Assembly (NCBI GenBank): GCA_905216215.1
Contig: CAJMSZ010000004.1
Span: 8,372-72,371, forward strand
Reading direction: 5' to 3'
Length of the DNA: 64,000 nt
DNA from: an uncultured bacterium
GTDB taxonomy: Bacteria > Bacillota > Clostridia > Lachnospirales > Lachnospiraceae
The position numbers and the translations under genes were made by a program. Within the stretch, counting starts at the first letter, position 1. Every line of letters starts with the position of its first letter. Positions 1-6,712 of this stretch are shown piece after piece. The notes below the pieces were generated by a model. That model was not told the origin of the DNA and ran no database searches. It saw only the letters and a program-made list of their open reading frames with translations.

Positions 1-312
1 TAACACCATTTCCGCCACTTCCATGGTTTCCTCATCGGTCACACGAAGTCCATTTACAAAGCGTGGCTCCATCCCCACTTTATTGACCCACCGGCTGATT
101 TCCTTTCCACCACCATGTACAATAATCGGCTTAAATCCAGTCAGCTTCAAGAGGGTGACATCTTTGATGACTTTCTTCTGTAATTCTTCATCTACCATGG
201 CACTTCCGCCATATTTTACTACTATAATTTTGCGGTTAAACTTCTGAATATATGGAAGGGCTTCAATCAATACCTCCGCTTTATCCAAATACTGCTGCAT
301 ATCTTTATCCAT
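1..312 (-). CDS. argB: ArgB acetylglutamate kinase, N-terminal part (cut by window edge)
   Basis: Acetylglutamate kinase phosphorylates N-acetylglutamate in the second step of arginine synthesis, in the cytoplasm. The first 104 codons lie in the window; the rest runs off the left edge. The amino-acid-kinase fold is visible: the strand and glycine turn VVKYGGSAM near residues 32-40 and the IVHGGGKEI substrate loop near residues 65-73, both typical of ArgB. The ATG at 312 was chosen because the frame begins just there, 11 bases behind the argJ stop, so the two genes are almost certainly co-transcribed. No sign of damage in the visible part. Confidence 0.93.
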   Translation of the reverse strand, partial: MDKDMQQYLDKAEVLIEALPYIQKFNRKIIVVKYGGSAMVDEELQKKVIKDVTLLKLTGFKPIIVHGGGKEISRWVNKVGMEPRFVNGLRVTDEETMEVAEMVL

Positions 313-323
313 GATTCTTCTCC

Positions 324-1547
324 TTAGCTTCTGTAGTCTGCATTGATTGTGACGTACTCATGTGTCAGGTCACATCCCCAGGCTGTTGCACTTGCCGTAC
401 CATTCTTAATATCAGCAATTGCCTTGATTTCCGGCTGTGACAGAATTTCGGTAGCCTTTTCTTCACTGAAATCTGTTCCCACTCCGTCCTTCATAATCTG
501 GATTCTGCCTGCACGGCTTTCAAAGAACAAATCTACCTTTTCCGGGTCAAACTGCACTCCTGAATACCCCATAGCACAGAGAATCCTTCCCCAGTTTGCA
601 TCGTGTCCTGCAATTGCAGCCTTGGTAAGACTAGAGCACACAACAGATTTTGCAAGAATTTTTGCATTTTCCTTCGTATCTGCATGCAAGACGTCTACTT
701 CAAATAAGCAGGTTGCCCCTTCTCCGTCTGCTGCCATTTTCTTTGCCAGGTATTCATTTACCTCGTGAAGTGCTGCTGCAAATACAGGATAAGCTTCTGA
801 ATCAATGGTAATTTCTTCATTTTCAGCAAGCCCGTTTGCCAGTAAGAGCACTGTATCATTGGTAGAAGTATCTCCATCTACAGAAACCATGTTGTAGGTT
901 TCTTTTACATCATCACGCAATGCTTTCTGAAGTGCTTCTTTAGAAATCACAGCATCCGTTGTAATAAATCCAAGCATAGTACACATATTCGGATGAATCA
1001 TACCGGACCCCTTGGACATACCGCCTACAGTAACTGTTTTTCCTCCGATTTCAAATTCCACTGCAATTTGCTTATTGACCGTGTCTGTTGTCATAATTGC
1101 CTTGGAAGCTTCGGTTCCATTTTCAAGGGAGGCGTTTTTCTTTGTAGCCAGCGCCTGAACACCAGCAGTAATACGGTCAATGGGAAGCTGTTTTCCAATT
1201 ACACCGGTGGATGCGATCAGCACACCATCTGCGTCAATCTGTAATGCTTTTGCAGCTGCATCTGCGGTGTCTTTGCAATATCCAAATCCTTCTGCCCCTG
1301 TACAGGCATTGGCAATTCCAGAATTCACGACAACTGCCTGTGCCATTTTTCCACTTTCTACTACCTGCTTATCCCATTTTACACAGGCTGCCTTCACCAC
1401 ATTGGTTGTAAATGTTCCTGCGCAGACACAAGGCACCTGACTGTAAATCATTGCCATATCTGTACGGTCTTTATATTTAATCTGTGCTGCTGTGGCTGCT
1501 GCTTCAAATCCTTTTGCCGCAGTCACACCTCCTTCTATTCTCTTCAT
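324..1547 (-). CDS. argJ: ArgJ bifunctional ornithine acetyltransferase / N-acetylglutamate synthase
   Basis: ArgJ moves the acetyl group from N-acetylornithine to glutamate, which recycles acetate in the arginine pathway; bifunctional members also use acetyl-CoA. The 407-residue product has the usual family length. The autoprocessing site is visible as MIHPNMCTML, with Thr190 as the presumed nucleophile; cleavage would fall between Cys189 and Thr190, where many homologues have Ala-Thr. It sits between the GNAT gene and argB with about 10-base gaps, so it belongs to the argC-GNAT-argJ-argB operon. Start ATG at 1547. Whether it is mono- or bifunctional cannot be read from the sequence. Confidence 0.95.
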   Translation of the reverse strand: MKRIEGGVTAAKGFEAAATAAQIKYKDRTDMAMIYSQVPCVCAGTFTTNVVKAACVKWDKQVVESGKMAQAVVVNSGIANACTGAEGFGYCKDTADAAAKALQIDADGVLIASTGVIGKQLPIDRITAGVQALATKKNASLENGTEASKAIMTTDTVNKQIAVEFEIGGKTVTVGGMSKGSGMIHPNMCTMLGFITTDAVISKEALQKALRDDVKETYNMVSVDGDTSTNDTVLLLANGLAENEEITIDSEAYPVFAAALHEVNEYLAKKMAADGEGATCLFEVDVLHADTKENAKILAKSVVCSSLTKAAIAGHDANWGRILCAMGYSGVQFDPEKVDLFFESRAGRIQIMKDGVGTDFSEEKATEILSQPEIKAIADIKNGTASATAWGCDLTHEYVTINADYRS

Positions 1548-1556
1548 ATTATTTCC

Positions 1557-2015
1557 CTATCCTTCCTCGATAAATGCCGTAATATTTTTCTCATTTAATG
1601 TAAAATCATAATAATTCAAATCTTCCCGTCTAGTCCAGCCAATGGTATTCCAAAAGGCATTTCCAATATCATTCTGCGTAAATGCAATCAGTGTAACCTT
1701 GTTGATATGCTCCGCCTTTAAAGCCTCCATGGCATATACCACCATTGCCTTTCCAATTCCCTGCCTGCGATATGCAGGGTCCACACAGACATGATACATG
1801 CACCCCAGTCTTCCGTCATGTCCACACAGGATACCGCCTATGACTTTCCCATCCATCTCCGCCACCACACTGGTTGTGGGATTTCTACGAAGGAACCGCT
1901 CTATTCCTTCTCTGGAATCATCAATACTACGGATTCCAAACCCTTTGATGTGATTCCATAATTTGTAAAGTCCGTCATAATCTTCTATTTTCATTGCACG
2001 GATTGTTGCATTCAT
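1557..2015 (-). CDS. GNAT-family N-acetyltransferase inside the arg operon
   Basis: A 152-residue single-domain GNAT protein. The acetyl-CoA binding signature is visible as RRQGIGKAMV near residues 95-104, preceded by the YHVCVDPAYR strand/turn. The C-terminal half (NAFWNTIGWTRREDLNYYDF) fits small cytoplasmic acetyltransferases. It lies between argC and argJ with a 9-base gap to argJ, so it is presumably co-regulated with arginine synthesis. It is much shorter than classical ArgA, so an acetylglutamate synthase role is possible but unproven. A TTG start nine bases upstream is also possible; the ATG at 2015 is preferred. The substrate is unknown. Confidence 0.85.
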   Translation of the reverse strand: MNATIRAMKIEDYDGLYKLWNHIKGFGIRSIDDSREGIERFLRRNPTTSVVAEMDGKVIGGILCGHDGRLGCMYHVCVDPAYRRQGIGKAMVVYAMEALKAEHINKVTLIAFTQNDIGNAFWNTIGWTRREDLNYYDFTLNEKNITAFIEEG

Positions 2016-2070
2016 GTTCTTCAAAATCCTTCCTAATCTTTCTTTCCCGTAACTCTCGTATTCGTAACTC

Positions 2071-3111
2071 TTATGGGAACATAGGAACCAGTTTCAATCC
2101 CTCGTTTTCCTCAAATCCAAACATCAGATTCATATTCTGTACTGCCTGTCCGGCTGCCCCTTTTACCAGGTTATCAATGGCACCCATCATGATAATCCGG
2201 TCTGTCCGTGTATCTATCTTAAACCCAATATCTACAAAATTGCTTCCTTCTACCCATTTGGTCTCCGGATAAACACCTTCCTCTAACACGCGGATAAAAT
2301 ACTCTTTTCCATAATATTTCTCATAAACTGCCTTTACTTCCTCATAAGAAACTTCCCTTGTCAGCTTTGCATATTCGGTAGCAAGAATACCCCTGTTCAT
2401 AGGAACTAAATGAGGGGTAAAATTCAGCACAACCCTCTCACCTGCCGCATAACCAAGCTGCTCTTCTATTTCGGGTGTATGTCTGTGGGTTGCCACACCA
2501 TATGCTTTCATATTTTCATTAACTTCACAATACAAATTTGCTGTCTTGGCACTTCGCCCTGCCCCGGAAGTTCCTGACTTTGCATCTATAATCAGGGTAC
2601 TCATATCAATCAGCCCTTCTTTGGCAAGCGGATAGGCTGTCAGAATGGAACAGGTTGTATAACATCCCGGATTCGCCACCAGACGAGCATTGCGGATATC
2701 CTCTCTGTTCACTTCGCAAAGTCCATAGACAGCTTCCTCAATGAACCATGGACTCTTGTGCTCGATTCCATACCATTTTTCATACACATCCACATCTTTA
2801 ATGCGGAAATCTGCACTCAAATCAATTACCTTTGTCTTGGATAAAATCTCCTCTGACATCACGGATGCACAAAACCCCTGTGGGGTTGCCGTAAAAATCA
2901 CATCCACCTGGTCTGCCAGTTCCTCCATATTATCATCCATACAGACTTCATCCACTATCTGAAACATATTCTGATAAACAGACGCATATTTCTTATCTAT
3001 GTAGCTTCTTGAGCCGTACCATTTGATTTCCACTTCTTTATGTCCCATTAAAATACGAACCAGTTCTGCCCCTGCATATCCTGTCGCACCGATAATTCCT
3101 GCTTTGATCAC
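2071..3111 (-). CDS. argC: ArgC N-acetyl-gamma-glutamyl-phosphate reductase
   Basis: ArgC reduces N-acetylglutamyl phosphate to the semialdehyde with NADPH, the third step of arginine synthesis. The dinucleotide loop GATGYAGAE is near residues 8-16 and the catalytic cysteine is Cys150 in ANPGCYTT. The frame is open further upstream, but a GTG at 3111 has an AAAGG ribosome site (about 3120-3126) at good spacing and gives 346 residues, the standard family length; the longer form would add an unlike 46-residue leader. It is first in the operon, 55 bases ahead of the GNAT gene, behind an ArgR-type operator. Confidence 0.94.
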   Translation of the reverse strand: MIKAGIIGATGYAGAELVRILMGHKEVEIKWYGSRSYIDKKYASVYQNMFQIVDEVCMDDNMEELADQVDVIFTATPQGFCASVMSEEILSKTKVIDLSADFRIKDVDVYEKWYGIEHKSPWFIEEAVYGLCEVNREDIRNARLVANPGCYTTCSILTAYPLAKEGLIDMSTLIIDAKSGTSGAGRSAKTANLYCEVNENMKAYGVATHRHTPEIEEQLGYAAGERVVLNFTPHLVPMNRGILATEYAKLTREVSYEEVKAVYEKYYGKEYFIRVLEEGVYPETKWVEGSNFVDIGFKIDTRTDRIIMMGAIDNLVKGAAGQAVQNMNLMFGFEENEGLKLVPMFP

Positions 3112-3202
3112 TTCTATCACCTTTCTGCCTTTTCCGTTTCTCTGTAAATTGCCGTACATTAGTATACACCTATTTTCGCTCAAAGGAAAGTGCCTTTTCG
3201 TT

Positions 3203-3237
3203 TGCATAATTATACACATTATACACCGTATATTCAA
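3203..3237 (-). promoter_or_regulatory. arg operon promoter with ARG-box operator
   Basis: On the minus strand a TTGAAT -35 (3232-3237) is followed by 17 bases and a TATAAT -10 (3209-3214). The near-palindrome TGCATAATTATACA at 3203-3216 covers the -10 and resembles the ArgR consensus TGAATAATTATTCA. Binding by an arginine-loaded ArgR repressor would block transcription of argC and the downstream genes. No argR gene is in the window, so the regulator is inferred. Confidence 0.75.
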
Positions 3238-3284
3238 TAACATTTTCAAATTTTTCTTTATTTTTTCATTTATTCATTTTTTTC

Positions 3285-3313
3285 TTGCATAAATATTAAT
3301 AGTGGTGTATAGT
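3285..3313 (+). promoter_or_regulatory. argG promoter with overlapping ARG-like box
   Basis: TTGCAT (3285-3290), a 17-base spacer and TATAGT (3308-3313) form a good vegetative promoter for argG. The stretch TGCATAAATATTAA at 3286-3299 runs from the -35 into the spacer and resembles half to most of an ARG box. The divergent arg operon promoter lies about 70 bases away, so one ArgR complex could control both directions. Confidence 0.7.
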
Positions 3314-3359
3314 GAATCATGTACTTAATCGGACATACTTTTTAGGAGGCATATACATA

Positions 3360-4586
3360 ATGAAAGAAAAAGTTGTTTTAGCTTACTCCGGTGGTCTTGA
3401 TACTACCGCAATTATCCCTTGGTTAAAGGAAACATTTGACTATGAAGTTATCTGCTGCTGTATCAACTGTGGACAGGGTGAAGAATTAGATGGATTGGAC
3501 GAAAGAGCGAAATTATCCGGTGCTTCTAAATTATACATCGAAGATATTACTGATGATTTTGCTGAGAACTACATCATTCCTTGTGTACAGGCCGGTGCAG
3601 TGTATGAAAATAAATATTTACTCGGAACTGCCATGGCCCGTCCCGGTATTGCTGCAAAATTAGTTGAAATTGCAAGAAAAGAAGGTGCTGTTGCAATCTG
3701 TCATGGCGCAACCGGAAAGGGCAATGACCAGATTCGTTTCGAACTTGGAATTAAAGCCCTTGCTCCAGACATTAAGATTATCGCTCCTTGGCGAATGACA
3801 GATGTATGGACCATGCAGTCTCGTGAAGATGAAATTGCATACTGCCAAAAACATGGCATTAATCTTCCATTTGATGCAAGCCACAGCTACAGCCGTGACC
3901 GTAACTTATGGCACATCAGCCATGAAGGTCTGGAACTGGAAGACCCATCACTGGAACCAAACTATGACCATCTGCTTGTTCTCGGTGTTTCCCCGGAACA
4001 CGCTCCAGATGAAGCTGAATATGTAACCATGACATTTGAACAGGGTGTTCCAAAAACAGTAAACGGAAAAGAAATGAAAGTTGCCGACATCATTCGTACC
4101 CTGAACGAGCTTGGCGGCAAACATGGAATCGGTATCTGCGATATCGTAGAAAACCGTGTTGTTGGTATGAAATCCCGTGGTGTTTATGAGACTCCTGGTG
4201 GAACCATCCTGATGGAAGCTCAGAAACAACTGGAAGAATTGGTTCTTGACCGAGCTACTATGGATTTAAAGAAAGACCTTGGAAACCGTCTTGCTCAGGT
4301 TGTATACGAAGGAAAATGGTTTACACCAGTTCGTGAAGCCATCACAGCTTTCGTAACTTCTACTCAGAAGTATGTAACAGGTGAAGTAAAATTCAAGCTT
4401 TACAAAGGCAACATCATCAAAGCCGGTACAACTTCACCATACTCCCTTTACAGTGAATCACTTGCAAGCTTTACCACCGGTGACCTCTATGACCACCACG
4501 ATGCATCCGGATTCATCACATTGTTCGGACTTCCATTAAAGGTTCGCGCCATGAGACTTGCTGAAGTAGAAAAAAATAATAAATAA
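3360..4586 (+). CDS. argG: ArgG argininosuccinate synthase
   Basis: Argininosuccinate synthase joins citrulline and aspartate using ATP in the seventh step of arginine synthesis. The product has 408 residues, the usual size. The PP-loop AYSGGLDTT is at residues 8-16, and the family block GKGNDQIRFE is intact, as is the SHSYSRDRNLWHIS region. The start is the ATG at 3360 behind an AGGAGG site at 3344-3349; the reading frame extends 48 bases upstream but without a ribosome site. It is transcribed away from argC, ends in a clear terminator, and no argH follows in the window. Confidence 0.97.
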   Translation: MKEKVVLAYSGGLDTTAIIPWLKETFDYEVICCCINCGQGEELDGLDERAKLSGASKLYIEDITDDFAENYIIPCVQAGAVYENKYLLGTAMARPGIAAKLVEIARKEGAVAICHGATGKGNDQIRFELGIKALAPDIKIIAPWRMTDVWTMQSREDEIAYCQKHGINLPFDASHSYSRDRNLWHISHEGLELEDPSLEPNYDHLLVLGVSPEHAPDEAEYVTMTFEQGVPKTVNGKEMKVADIIRTLNELGGKHGIGICDIVENRVVGMKSRGVYETPGGTILMEAQKQLEELVLDRATMDLKKDLGNRLAQVVYEGKWFTPVREAITAFVTSTQKYVTGEVKFKLYKGNIIKAGTTSPYSLYSESLASFTTGDLYDHHDASGFITLFGLPLKVRAMRLAEVEKNNK

Positions 4587-4601
4587 TACTTATAGAAATA
4601 G

Positions 4602-4630
4602 AGGGAAGCCATCTTGGCTTCCCTTTTCTA
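4602..4630 (+). terminator. Intrinsic terminator after argG
   Basis: AGGGAAGCC (4602-4610), loop ATCTT and GGCTTCCCT (4616-4624) form a perfect 9-bp stem followed by a T-rich tail. It overlaps the 3' end of the convergent SH3 gene and may stop transcription from both sides. Confidence 0.9.
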
Positions 4631-4879
4631 TCTCTTCTCTTCTGCAATATTTTTATTTATCTTCTCTACATAAAACGTACGATTCATATACATGCATATC
4701 CATCCTTCGCTCATTTTTCCCCAGACAGAAACGCTTAAGTATTTCACTTCTGTTATCATAATTCTCTCATGTGCCGGAAGCCGATGTTTTTGCTTTGAAA
4801 AGTTAAGCCCGGCACCTTTTCTGACACTGAGTCTGCATAATGTCTGATACGTTCCCGGTAAAATAACTGGCAATTTCAT
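4628..4879 (-). CDS. Small single-domain SH3b-like protein
   Basis: An 83-residue protein that reads as one bacterial SH3 domain: LSVRKGAGLNFSK resembles the 'LNVRsGPstsy' start of the SH3_3 fold, then LPAHERI, then VWGKMSEGWICMYM, which matches the typical 'WgKv..GWv.l.Y' end. No signal peptide or membrane segment is visible. The ATG at 4879 has AGGA and GGAGGG sequences upstream. It is convergent with argG and divergent from the Spo0A-like gene, with the 0A boxes between. Such domains often bind wall peptides or proteins; here the role is unknown. A cytoplasmic, sporulation-timed role is an inference from the boxes. Confidence 0.65.
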   Translation of the reverse strand: MKLPVILPGTYQTLCRLSVRKGAGLNFSKQKHRLPAHERIMITEVKYLSVSVWGKMSEGWICMYMNRTFYVEKINKNIAEEKR

Positions 4880-4915
4880 TTTTCCTGTCCCTCCATCCTA
4901 CGATAAATGCCTTTC

Positions 4916-4944
4916 TTTGTCGAAAGATGTCGAACTTCATCGAA
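4916..4944. promoter_or_regulatory. Three tandem Spo0A (0A) boxes phased at 10 bp
   Basis: TGTCGAA occurs at 4918-4924 and 4928-4934, with the one-mismatch copy CATCGAA at 4938-4944. All three are in the same orientation and exactly 10 bp apart, one helical turn. TGTCGAA is the core of the Spo0A binding site in Bacillus and Clostridium, and head-to-tail boxes at this spacing fit a Spo0A dimer. The array sits between the SH3 gene and the Spo0A-domain gene and could control either. Confidence 0.8.
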
Positions 4945-4958
4945 AATCTCCATTCTCC

Positions 4959-4987
4959 TTGCTTTTAAGGTATTCTATTAGTATGTT
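4959..4987 (+). promoter_or_regulatory. Possible promoter of the Spo0A-like gene
   Basis: TTGCTT (4959-4964), 17 bases, then TATGTT (4982-4987). The match is moderate. The 0A boxes end 15 bases upstream of the -35, a reasonable place for an activator. Confidence 0.45.
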
Positions 4988-5013
4988 ATACATAGGGCCT
5001 GAGGGAGGTGAAT

Positions 5014-5355
5014 ATGAACGCAACATACACTCTGTTGCGCAAAATAGGAATGAAGTCTACTTACGCTGGATACCCCTATTTTGCTTATGGTATATCTTTG
5101 ACCGTACACAACGGTGATTATTCACGGAATATCACGAAAGGGCTTTACACAGACATAGGTGTTCAATATGGAGTATCCAATTCCTGCGTGGAAGCTGCGC
5201 TCCGCACATTAATCAGAAATTATTGGAATCAATATGATGACAGTCTTTTGTCTCCGCTTCTCGGTTATCCACTTTATGAACGTCCGACTGCCAGCGAATT
5301 CATTTCTATACTTGCTGATTTTCTTCGTGACAATCCAGAACCATTTCATTCGTAA
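5014..5355 (+). CDS. Stand-alone Spo0A C-terminal-type DNA-binding protein
   Basis: The whole 113-residue protein corresponds to the Spo0A effector domain and lacks a receiver domain. Recognisable family blocks are LLRKIGM...GYPYFAYGI near the N-terminus, NITKGLYTDIGVQYGVS in the middle, the recognition-helix area SNSCVEAALRTLIR, and the closing PTASEFISILADFLR. Spo0A has TPSRVERAIRHAIE at the recognition helix, so DNA-contact residues differ partly. The ATG at 5014 has a GAGGGAGG site five bases upstream; a GTG at 5008 would overlap that site. With no phosphorylation domain it could be a constitutive competitor, partner or antagonist of Spo0A. Function is inferred; family membership is clear. 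Confidence 0.85.
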   Translation: MNATYTLLRKIGMKSTYAGYPYFAYGISLTVHNGDYSRNITKGLYTDIGVQYGVSNSCVEAALRTLIRNYWNQYDDSLLSPLLGYPLYERPTASEFISILADFLRDNPEPFHS

Positions 5356-5401
5356 AAAGCAAATATGCCGAATCTTTTGCCGTATACCCGGCATCTAAAA
5401 T

Positions 5402-5432
5402 AAGACCACCACCCTTACCGGGAAGTGGTCTT
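5402..5432 (-). terminator. Terminator hairpin downstream of cotJC
   Basis: AAGACCAC (5402-5409) pairs with GTGGTCTT (5425-5432). Read on the minus strand the stem is followed by a T-rich stretch, so it fits the end of the cotJ operon. It also lies 47 bases after the convergent Spo0A-like gene and may serve both. A second inverted pair, ATGCCG/CGGCAT, lies just left of it. Confidence 0.6.
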
Positions 5433-5445
5433 TGTCGTCCCTGTT

Positions 5446-6045
5446 TTATTTTCTGTCAAATTCCGGATTGAATGCATAGAAGTTCTTACTGTCCAGATGG
5501 TCCTGAACAATTCGGAGACTTTCCCCAAATCTCTGGTAATGAACAATTTCTCTCTGTCTCAAAAAACGAATGGGATCACAGATTTCCGGGTCTTTGATGA
5601 GACGAAGAATATTATCATAGGTCGTGCGGGCCTTCTGTTCTGCCGCCATATCTTCATGCAAGTCTGTAATAGCATCTCCCTTGGACTGGAAATAAGTTGC
5701 GGTCCATGGTGTGCCGCTGGCGGCCTGTGGCCAAAGTCCGATTGTATGGTCTACATAGTATTTATCAAATCCTGACGCCTTGATTTCCTCTGGAGATAAA
5801 TCTTTGGTCAACTGATAAATGATTGCACAGACGATTTCCATATGGGCGAGTTCCTCGGTACCAATGTCCGTAAGTGTTGCAGTTACTTCCTTATACGGCA
5901 TTGTATAGCGTTGTGATAAATAACGCATAGATGCTGCTAATTCACCATCCGGTCCACCAAATTGCGAAATAATTACCTGCGCCATTTTAGGATTGGTCTG
6001 ACTAATCTTTACAGGATACTGTAAACGTTTTTCATAATTCCACAT
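5446..6045 (-). CDS. cotJC: CotJC spore coat protein, manganese-catalase family
   Basis: CotJC is a spore-coat component of the manganese-catalase fold (ferritin-like four-helix bundle), thought to degrade hydrogen peroxide at the spore surface. The 199-residue product begins with the family signature MWNYEKRLQYPVKI. Metal-ligand motifs are visible: EELAHMEIV with Glu65 and His68, and HEDMAAEQKA near residue 130. It is the last gene of cotJABC, three bases behind cotJB. Expression in the mother cell during sporulation is expected from the family. Confidence 0.95.
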   Translation of the reverse strand: MWNYEKRLQYPVKISQTNPKMAQVIISQFGGPDGELAASMRYLSQRYTMPYKEVTATLTDIGTEELAHMEIVCAIIYQLTKDLSPEEIKASGFDKYYVDHTIGLWPQAASGTPWTATYFQSKGDAITDLHEDMAAEQKARTTYDNILRLIKDPEICDPIRFLRQREIVHYQRFGESLRIVQDHLDSKNFYAFNPEFDRK

Positions 6046-6048
6046 ACA

Positions 6049-6366
6049 CTAACATCCTCCTTCCTGCCATGGCCATGGTTCTTGAATCCAGTTCCACCTG
6101 TCTGTACAGGTCATATCTGAAAAATCGACGTTCAGAGGACCATAATACCTTGAATACTCTTCCAGCAATTGCTTTCTCTTCCTTGCATTTTCCTCAAAAA
6201 ATTCCATTGCCTCCTGGTTAGTCGGGTGTGTATCCAGAAACAGCTTCACATCGTCCACTGCAAAGCTGGCTTCGTTAATGGCATTCAACAAATCTCTGCG
6301 GCAGGGACGCATATTATTTCTGCCATTCATATTGTCTCTGTCATTCATAGGATTTCCACAGCTCAT
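6049..6366 (-). CDS. cotJB: CotJB spore coat protein
   Basis: A 105-residue CotJB-family protein, a small assembly partner of CotJC. Visible family traits are the NAINEASFAVDDVKLFLDTHP block, the charged helix around EFFEENARKRKQLLEEY, and the tryptophan-rich tail WNWIQEPWPWQEG. The ATG at 6366 is chosen because a GGAGGG site (6375-6380) lies eight bases upstream and because it overlaps the cotJA stop as ATGA, which suggests translational coupling. The N-terminal 25 residues are Asn/Met-rich and variable. Confidence 0.93.
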   Translation of the reverse strand: MSCGNPMNDRDNMNGRNNMRPCRRDLLNAINEASFAVDDVKLFLDTHPTNQEAMEFFEENARKRKQLLEEYSRYYGPLNVDFSDMTCTDRWNWIQEPWPWQEGGC

Positions 6367-6614
6367 GAATTGCACCCTCCTCTCCCACAAAATGGCATAT
6401 CTAAATCGGCAAAAATTGTCCCTCTTTGCAATGCCATTCTAGGATGATAAATATTGTCCCAAGTCTGCCACGGCACATAGGCCATAGCCAGTGATTTTCT
6501 TTCTTTCACAGAACAAGGCATGGATACTGGAGTGCCGATGCATTCTGTTCTGCCTTTGCACTCGCAATTTCCACGCCTCATATTTACATTTCCACAACCA
6601 TTATAATTCTGCAT
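6363..6614 (-). CDS. cotJA: CotJA spore coat associated protein
   Basis: An 83-residue CotJA-family protein. The conserved core is LAMAYVPWQTWDNIY...MALQRGTIFADLDMPF, the diagnostic CotJA block. An extended N-terminal part rich in Cys, Asn and Gly (five cysteines before residue 36) is less usual and could cross-link in the coat. First gene of the coat operon; AAAGGGG ribosome site upstream. A mother-cell sigma promoter is expected upstream of 6614, but no sequence there is convincing enough to call. Confidence 0.92.
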   Translation of the reverse strand: MQNYNGCGNVNMRRGNCECKGRTECIGTPVSMPCSVKERKSLAMAYVPWQTWDNIYHPRMALQRGTIFADLDMPFCGRGGCNS

Positions 6615-6712
6615 GTATAATACCCCTTTCTATCAGTCTGTACTTTATCATATGGGTATTATCCAAAAATGTGTCTTTTCTTTATTATGCATGTTGAATT
6701 ACATACATTCTG

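Noticed and set aside
6615..6712. Mother-cell sigma promoter for cotJABC
   Set aside because: Expected from the family, but no -35/-10 pair with correct spacing could be pointed out with confidence.
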